A stretch of 64,000 nt of DNA from assembly GCF_964019385.1 (NCBI RefSeq), contig NC_088654.1, positions 13,404,200 through 13,468,199 on the forward strand, in the 5' to 3' direction. The notes under the pieces are model-generated. The model ran no database searches. It had not been told where the DNA came from and saw nothing but the letters and a program-made list of their open reading frames with translations. The DNA comes from Sycon ciliatum. Its lineage: Eukaryota; Porifera; Calcarea; Leucosolenida; Sycettidae. Made by a program: the position numbers and the translations under genes. This document shows, in pieces, positions 1-11,463 of the stretch. Positions within the stretch are counted from its first letter, which is position 1. Each line of letters opens with the position of its first letter.

Positions 1-813
1 GACGTTAAGAACGTCGTCCAGACTTGCAGATCCTGCATCACGCTGCTCCCCTCCCAACCTTCTGAGCCGCTCCTCTCTGACAGTCGTCCGTCCAGACCGT
101 TCGAAGATGCAGCGGTGGACCTCTTCTCCCTAGGCGGCTTTGAGTACCTGGTTCTCACCGACAAGTTTTCCGGCTGGCCATTTGTTGGGCGTTGTGGGAG
201 GTCGGCTACCACGTCTGACGTCACCAAACATCTCGTTCAGTGGATGTCGGACGTTGGCGTTCCTACGCGCCTCACGACGGATGGTGGGCCGCAATTCAGA
301 TCTTCAGCGTTCGCTTCGTTCTGCTCAGAGTGGAACATTTGCCACGACCCCAGCAGCCCGTACAATCCTCAGTCAAATGGCGCGGCTGAGGCGGCGGTCA
401 AGGCCATGAAGCACTTATTAATGAAAATTGGCAAAGGTGACGCCTATAACAGCAGTGCCTTCAGAGAAGGGTTGCTGGAGTGGCGTAACACGCCTGGTGC
501 AGGAGGAGCAAGCCCGGCCCAGCTGCTGTTTGGAAGGCCAACGAGGACCAAGGTTCCCACACTTCCTGCAAATCTGCAGCAGTACGCTGCCCACAGCCGC
601 AGTGCTCCCCAGCAGGTCTCATCCCAGCTTGGCAAACCTCTGCCCCCTCTGCACGTAGGCGATAAGGTATGGATCCAGAACCAGTCTTCAAAACGCTGGG
701 ATATGGAAGGAACGGTCACAAAATGCACGAGAAGAGGACGGAGCTACACAGTGCAGACAGTGACGGGGTCCAGCTTCTGGCGGAACAGACGGTTCCTCCG
801 GCCACGTGCATAG
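1..813 (+). CDS. Ty3/gypsy integrase, C-terminal part of pol (open at window edge)
   Basis: The frame is open from base 1 to the TAG at 811-813. Read from the edge it begins with a CRSC pair, the second half of the HHCC zinc-binding domain. The DDE core follows: a first acidic residue in VDLFSLGGFEYLV, a second in TDGGPQF and the glutamate in NPQSNGAAEAAVKAMK. After the core come GRPTRT and a small basic C-terminal domain with HVGDKVWIQ. These features match K02A2.6-type Ty3/gypsy integrases, which insert retroelement cDNA into chromosomes in the nucleus. No stop or frameshift is visible in this part, so the element may be fairly young. Protease, RT and RNase H would lie left of the window. 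The match to the family is by motif only. Confidence 0.93.
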   Translation, partial: DVKNVVQTCRSCITLLPSQPSEPLLSDSRPSRPFEDAAVDLFSLGGFEYLVLTDKFSGWPFVGRCGRSATTSDVTKHLVQWMSDVGVPTRLTTDGGPQFRSSAFASFCSEWNICHDPSSPYNPQSNGAAEAAVKAMKHLLMKIGKGDAYNSSAFREGLLEWRNTPGAGGASPAQLLFGRPTRTKVPTLPANLQQYAAHSRSAPQQVSSQLGKPLPPLHVGDKVWIQNQSSKRWDMEGTVTKCTRRGRSYTVQTVTGSSFWRNRRFLRPRA

Positions 814-938
814 ATTGACTGGGCATGCTTCTCTTGCTTTTTCCTTGTTGCTTGTGCGCTACGCTGTGATTTTCGAATTTCAGTTTCAGGATTTTCTTTG
901 TGTTAGTGCTCCCAAGTCGCACTTAAGCCGAGGGGGCA

Positions 939-1170
939 TGTGGTGATATTGTAGCACCTTTCGCTGCATGGGTCTTGGCACTCAGGCTGCTAGTGCTACT
1001 GTTCGCACCCTAGGCCCTGCACTGCTGTACCTCTGGCGCCTTGCACATAACACATTCACATGTCACCTTTCAAGCCGCCTTTGCAGCCAGCTTCCCTTTA
1101 AAAGCCATTGCGTTTTACTGATGATTCATTCTCATCTTTCGAAGAGTTGGTCTGCCTTGAGCAGGACACA
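939..1170 (+). repeat. 3' LTR of the Ty3/gypsy element
   Basis: A polypurine tract (CCGAGGGGGCA, ending at 938) is followed by TGTGGTGATATTG, a typical gypsy-type LTR start. A TTTAAAAG box lies near 1100. The LTR is inferred to end at ACACAACA (1170), because copy-A duplicated sequence begins at 1171 and copy B reads straight through this point. Length is about 232 bp. The matching 5' LTR and the target duplication lie outside the window, so the exact right edge rests on the comparison with copy B at 19144. Confidence 0.75.
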
Positions 1171-1283
1171 ACACCAAAGCTACAATGGTATAAGCAAATC
1201 TGCTATTCATATATCCACGAAGGCATGGGGCAAAGACGCATCTCTTCCAGCATCGTTTGCGATAAATATTCAGATTAACGTTA

Positions 1284-1337
1284 GCAGGCCAAATTTAGCA
1301 AGTTAGCAATTTAGCAATTTAGCAAGTTAGCAGGCCA
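1284..1337. repeat. Short minisatellite of TTAGCAA units
   Basis: Seven- to eight-base units reading TTAGCAA or GTTAGCAA repeat about six times. The same array is present at 19257-19310 in copy B. The flanks, to about 1747, are non-coding sequence shared with copies B and C; I see no other feature there. Confidence 0.7.
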
Positions 1338-1747
1338 AGCGATTGCTGTTAACTTTTGCATGTGATGCTTCAACTAAAGTCTTGAAGGGGCCTGTTGCGT
1401 TAGAGTACGACTTGGACTTGGTTTTCTCGCGAATCATCTATTTTCAATAGCTATGCATTTTCCGCGAGTACTAGATGACAGAAGGTGATCTCCACGCCAT
1501 TTTCAGTGCACTCAATGGAGACTCTTCGCACGAGAGAAAAGGTTTTTAAGATAGAGCATGAAGTTGCGGCAATTCTCCTACAAAATGACGGTCAAAAAGG
1601 TAACTGCAATATATTTGTTTTCTTGTGATGAAAGAGATTTCCGACGGTTTGCAGATTTTGTTGAATGATTGATTCTGGATACCGACTCTGCTTCTGGATA
1701 CCACCTGTGAATCTGGAATTGGCTGCCGTTCAAATCGCCTAAGGAAA

Positions 1748-2317
1748 ATGGAGTATCCCGATCCTGACCTTGTAGGTATTACGATACTTGGCTTCATTAA
1801 CCATCATGATGCCTACGTCAATGATCCCAATTTAGGCTTAAATGACCCAAATTTATTCGTAATGGGAGATAGGGAACCAGCCATTCCTTACAATTGGGGT
1901 CCGCCGCTGTTTATGGCAAATAAATCATTTGTTATCCAGATTCACTCTCCTAACCAATTCTACTTCCATCGTACATCTACTATGGAAGATCTCCTCAAGT
2001 TCATCCGCGACGATGTGATGCGTCAATTTGTCTTGGAATGTGATGTCTTCACGTTTGCGTCGGAAGAAAACCATCAAGAGACGGATCACACGGTTCTTCG
2101 GCTCAACTTCAAGGCATTCTTTTCTGACCATCGACGTGAACTCGCGTTCAACTGGTTCTCCAATTTTTCATTAGTGTGGAACCAAAATGAGGACGGTACG
2201 CTGATATTCTCTGTGGAGTCGGTGCATATAGTTATTATTGCTACCTTGCTCTGTTCAGCAACGACCAAGATCTGTTACTTATCGTGTGACTCAGCACCCA
2301 ACTGTCAGAATACCTGA
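1748..2317 (+). CDS. Unrecognised MEYP ORF family, copy A1 (frameshifted 3' end)
   Basis: First of five paralogous intronless ORFs in the window. It starts at ATGGAGTATCC, the start kept in every copy. I do not recognise the family. Conserved blocks are PYNWGPPLFMAN, QIHSPNQFYFHRTST, ETDHTVLRLNFKAF, ELAFNWFSNFSLVWN and DGTLIFSVESVHIVI. The protein is acidic and rich in aromatics, with no obvious signal peptide or membrane segment. Alternating hydrophobic stretches suggest a beta-rich fold (inference). A one-base insertion near 2234 relative to the other copies shifts the frame after VHIVI, so the last ~25 residues are unrelated. The upstream extension present in copy B1 is closed here by an in-frame TGA. 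The copy may be non-functional. Confidence 0.6.
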   Translation: MEYPDPDLVGITILGFINHHDAYVNDPNLGLNDPNLFVMGDREPAIPYNWGPPLFMANKSFVIQIHSPNQFYFHRTSTMEDLLKFIRDDVMRQFVLECDVFTFASEENHQETDHTVLRLNFKAFFSDHRRELAFNWFSNFSLVWNQNEDGTLIFSVESVHIVIIATLLCSATTKICYLSCDSAPNCQNT

Positions 2318-2709
2318 TGAGAACTGAACGAGTTTCAATTGGTTGACCAGACGCCATTTGCTTTCTGCGATAACCACCTTTGGAACGGAGTACAAGACGG
2401 AATAAGGAGCAAGCGAGAAGCAATCAGGCACGCAGAGAGATTCCAGTATCAAGTGCTGTAACCTGAATATTGACAGAAACAAGAAAACAAGAAGGCATTG
2501 TTCAAATTATGACAAATTGCAACCAGAACAGTATCCTCATCCACCACTATAGCTGAAATCAGCAAAAAGACTTGTACCAGATATGGTCACGACAAGGAGA
2601 GTAATAGCCGATAGGTATTAAAAAACAATGTTTTGAACAAACGGCGAGGAGACAATTTGAGTACCGCAATCGATAAGAACAAGAGTCCATTACCCCAAGG
2701 CCCAAGAGG

Positions 2710-2925
2710 GTGCAACTGGGTACATGGGGGTCGCGCGGCGGAATTCCACCATTACGTCAAAAGTGATGTACACGTTCGCTGCGCTTGTATTGTTCCTTGG
2801 TTCCAAGCACCACGTATTGCCGAGTTGTGTACAGATGCGCCTCAGCCACATGACGTAGTGTTGGAATTCCGCCGCGCAGTGCGCCTACAGCAGCCAGACC
2901 CCATTTTGCCCAGTCTTGCACTAGC
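2710..2925. mobile_element. Small palindromic MITE
   Basis: GCGCGGCGGAATTCCA at 2733-2748 is exactly complementary to 2862-2877, and weaker complementarity extends outward about 25 bp and inward through TTACGTCA/TGACGTAG. Arms are about 55 bp around an ~75-bp centre. No coding capacity is seen. The same element lies at 20679-20894 in copy B. Confidence 0.6.
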
Positions 2926-2941
2926 TGAATCCACATTTGCG

Positions 2942-3022
2942 TACACTTTATTCCGACACTTAAAACGTGATTTCTTACCCTGAAAGTACGTTTTCATTAC
3001 CGTAGTGTCGGAATAAAGTGTA
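2942..3022. repeat. Conserved 3' hairpin downstream of the MEYP ORF
   Basis: TACACTTTATTCCGACAC is answered by GTGTCGGAATAAAGTGTA at 3005-3022, with a short second stem (ACGT pairs) inside, giving an ~80-bp hairpin. It recurs at 20910-20990 (copy B) and, diverged, at about 43030-43125 (copy C), always 3' of an ORF family member. It could be a tiny MITE that was part of the ancestral unit or an RNA 3' structure; the sequence does not decide. Confidence 0.65.
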
Positions 3023-3349
3023 ACCAAATGTCTATTCAGCTTGTCTTATTGATTTCGGCTATCAACTAGGTTGGGGTTTGGATTTGAAAATCTTTATTTT
3101 ATATATGCTTTTTGTATTTATGATTTTTTCTCCATTTGTGTTTTTAAAGCATTTTAATCCATTGTGTTAAAAAAGGAGTAGCAGCCATTTAAATGCGCAA
3201 TACTAGAAGTGAGGCATTGTACTCACATGACAGTTGCAAAGTACCACTTCACGACTGCCGGCATATCTAAAAGAAGTCCTTTGAATCTAAGCCTGTTGTG
3301 AATTTTTCTTCCTCACCAAACAATCAGAAAATTAAACATACCTAAGTTT

Positions 3350-3720
3350 AGAAGAGAAAAGGACATATGGATACGAGTTAAGAGTAACTCTCCATCACTG
3401 TAACATGATACTTTATATAGTCAGAAAGTGCAATAACTAGGCACAAAACTAACAGAGTACTGAAACATTCGACGTCCTGACACCTAGCTTCAACACATCT
3501 CCGTAGCGCTAACCGACAGCCTTCCAACTTGGAAGGTTCAAGGTTATGTAAAGACCAAAGAGGGGAAGGCCATGTGTTGAAGCTAGGTGTCAGGACGTCG
3601 AATGTTTCAGTACTCTGTCAGTTTTGTGCCTAGTTATTGCACTTTCTGACTGTATAAAGTATCATGTTACAGTGATGGAGAGTGACTCTAAACTCGTATC
3701 CATATGTCCTTTTCTCTTCT
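3350..3720. mobile_element. Foldback element with 149-bp arms
   Basis: Left arm 3350-3498 and right arm 3572-3720 are near-perfect inverted repeats separated by a 73-bp loop. The insertion, with a 33-bp right tail to 3753, is bracketed by a 12-bp direct repeat ATACCTAAGTTT (3338-3349 and 3754-3765). Copy C lacks the hairpin. No open frame is seen. The 12-bp flanking duplication is long for a classical cut-and-paste MITE. The same insertion is at 21318-21688 in copy B, so it predates the A/B duplication. Confidence 0.8.
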
Positions 3721-4156
3721 ACATTTATTTATGGCTCAACATCCTAGTTTCATATACCTAAGTTTCATTTATTTTTTTGACTTTCCCGTACACGAATACG
3801 CTAGTCGATGTTGTATTCTCCCCCTTCTCCCCCCCCCCCCTACATGCAGTCAATGCCACCAAAGCATCTACATTTCTAAATGGTGAAACATATAAAAATA
3901 TAAGCAGAAGGAAGATCTCGTCACTGTAAAAGTGTGTGAAATTTGCTTTTCTTCAGGTGGTTTCTCCGATAACGATGGCTGCATTCAAACATGGCTGGTG
4001 GCCAATGGAAGACAGTGTCCCATAGATTAACATTGAGCAGACGATTTGCTGCATGCGTGTACACTGTTAAACCGGAAAGTCTGACGACCAAAAAGTTTCA
4101 CGTATTTTTATTATAATTGGTTTAACGATGGCTAGCATATTCCGCCGAGACTAGTC

Positions 4157-4660
4157 ATGGCCGCGACACCAGGTGTTGACTACATCAAACCCAGGATAGG
4201 AAGACCGCCCAAATAGAAGGCTCTGGCAACAGCCCGGACAAAGCCAACTATCGCCGCTTCAACCATCATACAGCATATCGGCTCCAAGAAGTTGCACACA
4301 ACAACCAGGGCTCGCCGCAGTACTGGGCTACCACAACAGCGCCAAGTTGCACGGACACCGACCACGAGCCCATCGGATCATGTAGCGCAGACTAACCCTA
4401 TGCCGAGCTAGCGTGAACCCAACCAGCGTGATTCACACAACCCGTCAGCTGTGAAAAATGATTCTGCTGTAAATACAGATCTTATCATGTCCTCTTTTTG
4501 CCTGAAGGCAATATGTAAGAATGTTCCAGAGCACTTCAAGATTCACGCGCCGGCACGCAGCAAATGTCACCTAGATGTGCTAGAGGCTGTTCACATTGCC
4601 AAGCTACAGCCTGAGCTGTGTAGACAGAAGAACTTTGTTAGGAAGCTAGTGCTATTTTGA
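4157..4660 (+). pseudogene. AT-hook / GIY-YIG-tail ORF, copy A (broken)
   Basis: Collinear with the intact ORF at 22131-22634 but carrying at least two in-frame stops: one after an AT-hook-like RIGRPPK and one before REPNQRD. The C-terminal block, ending PELCRQKNFVRKLVLF, matches a pattern seen in two other families in this window (HL..LEA..I....P.LC.QK..V..L.LF). By recall it resembles the C-terminal end of GIY-YIG nuclease domains of retroelement proteins. No GIY or YIG motif and no RT are present, so this is a non-autonomous fragment. Copy A keeps the AT-hook better than copy B, whereas B keeps the frame. Confidence 0.6.
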
Positions 4661-5129
4661 CTTCCCACCTCCCTGTTATAGTGCGCTAACTCTTTGGCGC
4701 AACTCACACTATCATTCAACCTGTATTTTTTCTTCACAATTTTTCCGCCAATATGCTGTATAAATTGACATCGTTGTGCTTTTTTTAATTTTTTAACTAT
4801 TTAACTCAACTCGTGGTCCATTACCAATTGGCACGCAAAGTACGAGACAGGGGTAATAGCCAAACACGGCCAGAAAAGAAAAAAAGGAAGGAATGAAGAA
4901 AAAGAGAAGAAAGAAGGATAGTCAAGAATCCAGCAAGAAGATCCTATCGTACTATCGAACTACCGAACTACATTATGCGATTAGAGTAGGGTCCTGCGAA
5001 TTCTGCCGGCAGAAAAATTGGCAGAATTTGGTACCTTTTCTGGTAAGTTTCATGCATGTTTGGTATGTGGATAACGAAATAGAGCAGAATTCGAGGAATT
5101 GCCCGCCAAAAGGTTTGTATGGTTCTTCC

Positions 5130-7725
5130 AAATTTCACTGCTTTTCGAGCAGAATCTGCCATCTTTTCGAGCAGAATACGCGGTCCCTAAATTGGAGTGC
5201 ATTTTTAAAGTTGGAAAGACATTTTGATATGCTGAAGAAGTTGCAGCCAAAAGCTGTAGTAGTATTAATATAGTTGGTAAATGCGGCTGAATTAGCACGA
5301 GGAAGTGAGAAACTATTACGAGTGGACCGGGACAGAGAAAAACAATTATTGAATACGGAGATATGAATGGGAATTTTACCTAGGCAAATTCTGTGGATCA
5401 AAATGAAAAGCTGCTGTTCGCGGTTATTTTGCAGTGGCTGAGTATTGCTGATAAAATAGAGATCAAGACTAGGAAATAAAGGCTTCTTGTTAAACAATAT
5501 GTTAAGAAGAGATTTATGTTGCATTTCAATATTGTTCACAAGATGCTCATTAAGACTACACCAAGACTGACATGCATGCTGGAAAATAGCTAATAGATAC
5601 GAGCGATAAAACATAGAACGGCATATATTCGGCAGATCAGAACGATGAGGATATAGTATGCCGAGACCACCGGTAGTATTCTTGCAAATATAGTCTACAT
5701 ATGGAGCCCATCATATAATTATACCAAGGTACTTATGCTCCTGGACAATTTCTATGGTCGCTGAGCTGCCAGGACATGGTAAAGGACATGGTAAAGACAC
5801 ATTACAGAACTGATCACTAGCACCGCTACAGAACAACATCACTTTAGTCATACTAGTGTTCGGTCTCAGCTTCCAAGTCGACATCTAATAAATGGTTGAG
5901 TTGATCTCTTTCTGGAGATCATCAACTAGCAATTGCCTGCAACTTCTTGAGGTGGAAACTGTGGTGTCATCGGCGAACAGTGAACCATTAGGGACAAACA
6001 TCGGTAGATCGTTGACGTACACTAAAAAGAATACTGGCCCCAGGATTGACCTCTGTGGCACACCAGAATTAATTGGCTGGGGAGAGGGTGTTGCCGACGC
6101 GTACAGCCTGTAACCTGCCAGTTAAGTACCTTTCAAAGACACAACACAATTTGCAACCAATGCCATAGGCATCCGACTTGGCAATCAGGCATATATGCCA
6201 AAAGGTGTCAAAGGCTTTCGCCAGGTCAAAGACGCACATGCCAGTAAGTTCTTTCAAATGGAGTGACTGCATGATGTTTCGGATTAAGTGGACTAGGTGC
6301 AGAGCTGTGGATTCTCTTCGCTGGAAACCAGACTGCATAGTATGGAAGTACGGGGACAAGTGTCGATATAGCTGATCGTACACAATGCGCTCAAACAGCT
6401 TTGAAATAAAGGACATTAGGGTGATGGGTATGTAATTCGTTGCACCCAACCGGCAGCCTTCGCGCTTATAAATTGGGACTAATGCGTATTTCCAAGAGGA
6501 AGGAAAGATTCCAGACGACAAAGAGATGTTAAAGAGCAGCGATAACGGATATGCTAGGCTGTCTTGGAGGTGTTACAGAGTTTCGTTTGGTATACCATCG
6601 TAACCAGGAGACTTCTTATTTGGGAGACTGCGTATGTATCTGGTTGCAGTACGGGATTAAATCGTCAGCGATATAAACGTTGACTCTACAGTTATTTGGT
6701 GAATAGCAGGAACTAACCATTCAGGTTTATCCTCGACGCAGAAGCTGGTAAACTGCTCATTCAGAGCCTCCGCAATATCAAGAGGCCGAGTGGCGGGACT
6801 TTCGTCAGACCGTGTGATTGCTGTTGGACTAGAGCCCAATGACGATGCTGATCTACGAAGAGTTATCATAAATGAGTGAATTGATGGACGCTGGCTGTCG
6901 GTGAGAGAAGTAGTAATGGACTGGACGTATTCTTTATGGGCTATACGTGATAAAGCTTTTGCTATAATCCGCTGACGTCTGTACTGCGTTGCATTTTTTG
7001 GGGGTAGGGTGTTTTTGTAGATGCTGTAGAGGTCATGCTTTCTCTTAATGCCTGCCCTGAGCACTGGTGTCATCCACGGTGGATCCTGGCGTGAAGAGCG
7101 GCTTCGGTTTCTGGTGGATGACTGGTGATCGCGGTGAGAAGAGCAGACTGAGAGGGACGATTCGAGGACAGACGAGAAGTTGGACACGGCTGTATCAATA
7201 TCAAGGCCGCATAAGAGGTCACACCAGTGAGTTGCGACAATTTCAGCGTTGACACTTTCTCATTGCGATTGAGTGAGCAAGTGATGGCTGGAGCGAGGCT
7301 TTGCAGTGTCATATGTGGACTCTCGAAACTTTGCTACATGTCTTTAGTAACGGAGAGCCTGCCGAGGACGATTAAATGATCAGAGGCACAAAGGGGGCTC
7401 AGGGATTCAATGGATGTGAACTTTTTTTTGAATGTTTGTGGCGACCAGTTCCAGGCAGCCACGGGGCCCATTGGTTGTAAGATGGGTGGGGAACGCAACA
7501 AGTTGAGACAGAGCTATGTAGCGAAAAGGGCTGCACAACGTCAAGGCAGAGCCTGCAGCAGATGTTGAGTCGGAGGCACACCAGATTTTGCAATGGGAAT
7601 TAAAATCACCAGTTGCAATGGTAGATGATGGAGCAGGCAGCTTAATGACAGCAGTCCGCGAAGTGTCTACAAAATATTGTAGGTCAGCAGAGTGCTGGTT
7701 AGGGGGTCTATACAAACAGGCAAAC
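5130..7725 (-). pseudogene. Degenerate 5'-truncated CR1/jockey-like LINE, copy A
   Basis: Pieces of one non-LTR retrotransposon run on the minus strand. The endonuclease C-terminal part (7407-7715) has YRPPNQ and TGDFNSHCKIW, and an SDH motif follows in another frame. The RT N-terminal region (6657-7187) has DPPWMTPVL. RT palm (6069-6521) has GFQRRES and the FDLAKAFDT catalytic block. The second catalytic block FADDTT is at 5960-5977. A C-terminal tail runs to 5135. Frames change several times and stops are frequent, so it is dead. The first half of the endonuclease is missing, which indicates 5' truncation. Copy B retains the same breaks, so decay predates the duplication. Confidence 0.88.
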
Positions 7726-8490
7726 GACAGTGGTTGGTGTGATGTTCTGGGACATTATTATTTTTACAGTACTGGTCAAACCAAAGCACTAACAAAGACA
7801 AAACTAAAGACCAGGCGAAGCGCCAGCACCGAAAAAGAGCCCTAAAAGTTGCACTTTTATTTTCCAAATCCGACACCAGCCCCGGAAAATTTGAAACTCG
7901 GCTCAATATCGCCAAAAAGAGACTATTTTATTCCTGGCTCACAAGAGCTTCCCTGGTGGTATCGTCTTGTTCCGAGGCAATGTTTGGGAAGGTGCGGGCA
8001 TAAGCTGCCCTAAGTTTCGCGGAAAGATCCAAGCGACATCATTTCCCTCGCTTTCTCGCCAGAAATTTCAAGACCGACGCAACTCGTCGTCAAAAAGTAC
8101 TCAGCGTTGATTTCGTGCCGAATTCCGCCCCAAACAATTTAGGCTGACCTCTCGCCACCAATCGCACCCAGTGATATGTATCTACCTATACACAAGCAAT
8201 GGTTTGAGCTCAAAGAAGGACAACTTCACAACGAGCACACTTTCTGAGGGTAACATTTTCTATGTGTATCAGCATTAGAACACCATCAAGACGACAAATT
8301 GACGAGCAAAAAGACTAAATTTGCACTACAAATACAGCAGCTATATTAGCATAAATAATTGAACAGAAAACTATGTAACTGGATCCCACCAAAAACAGTA
8401 AAGCATCCCAATAGTATGCGCATACACTTATACATGAAGGAATGCTATGTTGCCACCATACACTGGCTACACACACGGACCTAATTCTGG
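7726..8490. other. Non-coding stretch, nothing recognised
   Basis: No supported gene. The phrase TTTCGTGCC(G/A)AATTCCGCCCC at 8113-8135 recurs at about 9810, suggesting an unclassified dispersed repeat. The block is shared with copy B (26706-27478). Confidence 0.5.
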
Positions 8491-8493
8491 AGA

Positions 8494-8650
8494 GCTGAGC
8501 ATCAGCGCGCGCACATCCACACATCTGCATGCACGCGTGAACACCCAGAAATGCGCATGCACACGCGCGCGCGCACACACGCACACACACACATACACAC
8601 CTAAACACATGCGCATGCACGTGCGCACGCGCATACACACCTGGACTGTC
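8494..8650. repeat. Alternating CA/CG purine-pyrimidine repeat
   Basis: Long runs of alternating CA, CG and TG steps (CACACG, GCGCGC, ATGCGCATGC). Such tracts are prone to left-handed DNA. In copy B the corresponding block (27480-27640) is followed by a second, partial tandem copy (27700-27890). Confidence 0.8.
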
Positions 8651-8726
8651 ATTTCGCCAGGAACTTAACAATTTCATTCATCTTAGGCACCCTGTATGAA
8701 GACTTTAGGGTCTGTTGGGAATGCCC

Positions 8727-9850
8727 AAGTAAAATAATAAAATAAAATACAAAAAAAATACTGTCGAGCCACTCCCACAAGGGTTAGGTTGGCCTCGGAG
8801 GGGGCAAAGGAGAGAGAATAGGAGACCGCAGTCCAAGGGATACACACACACGCGTACACAAACACACACACACACACATGTACACAACACGTGCAAGTAC
8901 ACAAGTGGCAGCTTACTACAAGAGAATAACACAAGTTCACATGTGGGCATGAACTGTGCTCACAGTTGGTCATACTGTCATGGGCATTTGAGGGAGGAGG
9001 AGGAGAGTGCGCGACTCAAACACATTGCGCTTCGACACGCTAGCACATGCACCGGTTTCGGACAGTGGCAGAACGTAACGGAGAGAGAGAGAGAGAGAGA
9101 GAGAGATAGAAAAAGAGAGAGACACAGAGAGAGAGAGAGCACCAGCTCAATCTCCACATTTCTAGTTGCTTCTCCTGGTCACAGGAAACACAGAACAGGG
9201 CTCAGGCAGTGCCGAGGAAGTGCTTGCACTTGGTGCGGTGTCGTGAGCAGGATAAACTTCCAAATTCTCTACACAGTGTCGCTCTTCAGGCTAACACGAA
9301 GACTCAGAAACCGGAATATACCTTACATGATGATTGAAAGTCCAGCAGCACAACAAAACTTCAAAGGACTGGTTTGGCACTAGCTTCCGTCTCATTGGCG
9401 TGTGTTCAGCCAGTTTTGGAAAGAAAAAGCAGACGCTTATTCCTTGCTCAGCCTGAAATGAAATGGAGACAACACAAACCAACAAAACGACGATGGTTGT
9501 CATCAGCTCATGTGTTCACCACCTCAGTGCTACTATTCTCTTTCCTACTCCAAATGCACTACCAGGCTGCATAGTACTACGATGTGACGGTAATAGACCG
9601 TGATTTTAATTTTCCAAAGAATAGGACTGGTACCATTTCTATTTTTTACACTTACAAAAGAAAATAAGGGGCAATATTTGATATGGATTATGTGGTTGTT
9701 GACTACAAGTATGTCACCATTTGAAAGATGGCTGCAACCGTGATAGCGCTGTAACATGAGTTTAAACCTACGTTTTGCATGGTATACTCAACAGTTGGTG
9801 AGCAGAGAATTTCGTGCCAAATTCCGCCCCAAGGTTGTGCATAGCAAACA
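8727..9850. other. Copy-A-specific sequence with simple repeats
   Basis: Absent from copy B. It contains a CA tract at about 8842-8882 and a GA tract at about 9078-9142. No coding region could be supported. Together with 9857-11973 it forms the ~3.2-kb block present only in A. Confidence 0.6.
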
Positions 9851-9856
9851 ACTTGA

Positions 9857-10739
9857 TATGGGCCACGATCAGCTAAAACATGTCTTTGGGGTTTCGTAAA
9901 AAAGTTGGGTAATGACGAAAAGAAAAAAAGTTTTTTGGAGCGCGTTCACTCTGCACTTCATTCATGATGTGGCGATCATCTTCTCGAATTTTGTTCAAAC
10001 ACTTGTTTGGCGGTCTAGTTCAAGTAGCTGGCGAGAAAAGACTGCCAATGTCCGCATCTAGTGATACTAGAGCAGCTCACAGGGCCAGACGATCGCTGTG
10101 CATGGCCCAGGTTTGGTCACAAGTCCGTGGCGGCGGGTCTGCAGAGCGACGCTGACACTTTGTTGGGATCTCAGTGATGTTGATGTCGACAGCGAAGCTG
10201 AATCGTCCCCGTCGTCTCCAGTAGCGAAGAGGCACAAGTTGTGGGCTAGTACATAATCATCAGGCGGCGAACCGGCTGCCTTATGACGTTACTTGCGTTC
10301 TGCTCTCATGAGGCGTCTGACGCAGTCTAGGAAGCGCAGGCGACGATCGAAAGTGTCACTGCCAGAATCGAAAGAGTATGCAAGTGCAACGCCGCCCAGA
10401 GCATCCGGTGTTGCTTTCCAGGAAGAACTTGGGGCATGGCTTTGAACTGATGTCGTTGACATGTTCAAGTCTGTGTCAACATCTTTAGTTCTCTTGTAAT
10501 GTGGTCCGCCACAAAAGCCACTAAGTTTGTCTCTTTGTGTCAGACTGTGCGAAAACTGTCATTTTCTATTTCAAAGCACATATTTTGAAAGCGTTGTTCG
10601 GGGCACTTGTAGACTACTTGTTTGCCCTGTATCACCTTCAAGAGGTCAAGTAAGGTCCCAAGAACTGTTTTCTGGAGGAAAACAAAATTTGAAAAATTTC
10701 ACTCTAAGACATGTTTTAGCTGGTTGTGGCCCATATATC
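9857..10739. mobile_element. TIR DNA element with acidic leader relic, member 1
   Basis: The left end (ATATGGGCCACGATCAGC) and right end (10690-10737) are inverted copies of about 50 bp sharing ATGGGCCAC, CAGCTAAAACATGTCTT and a T-rich run. Near 10150-10230 the plus strand reads SDVDVDSEAESSPSSP, matching the acidic ORF of the related element at 46794 (SDIDVDREAESQPSSP). I read it as a degraded non-autonomous DNA transposon carrying a first-exon-like fragment. The superfamily is undetermined. No clear target duplication is visible. Confidence 0.62.
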
Positions 10740-11460
10740 ATTAGCCCTACCCTTGTTCTGTACGTCCCCGTTAGGCCGATCGAGCCTGAGCCCTCTACTC
10801 GACTCCACGGTCCAATGACATTCGGTCATCAGGGCCAATTTTAAAGTCACTCGAGTGTTGAGAAGTGTCTACGTCGTCGCACGCGGCATGTGTCGACATA
10901 CAAAAATATGTATACGATAGAGAAAGAACTACTGAAGAGCAACCAACTGGTTTCAGGATTCTCCTTCAAAGGATAGGTCGGTGGCAGAAGACCAAAGGAA
11001 ATTCTCAGCGTTGAAATTCTAGAGCCTGTTAGTACCTGGAAAAGCTCAATTTCCCACCACGGAAAATGAAAAAAGTCTTGATTTGCGGTGCTCGCGCTTC
11101 GCCTGAGACCAAGAACTAGGAACATAAAGCACTGAGAAAGGAAACAAAACCGATACACATATAAATGTCGTACAAGATACTATACTAGTATTAACCAGGA
11201 GGCCTGCAACATCACATTCCTCCGTTTCTCGAAAGTCTACAACTACAGTCCATAGAAATACTGACCATAGCAAACTTCAACATAGCATTTCAACAAACTA
11301 AATAAACCAAAATAGGCTTTCCAAAACGCGACGAATAACCAAAACCGTTCCATCATTCCATGTCATAAAATATTTAAATAAACAGTATAATGCATCCCAT
11401 TGCTCCTGTGGCCACGAAGTCGATGTGACGGTCTTTTTTTCGTGTCCTCATTGAGGTTTC
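10740..11460. other. Copy-A-specific stretch, nothing recognised
   Basis: No gene or repeat could be supported. Short open frames on both strands lack recognisable motifs. Confidence 0.4.
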
Positions 11461-11463
11461 CCG

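Noticed and set aside
8500..8650. Possible CRISPR-like or regulatory array of CACGCG blocks
   Set aside because: No constant repeat/unique spacer pattern; ordinary alternating dinucleotide repeat in a eukaryote.
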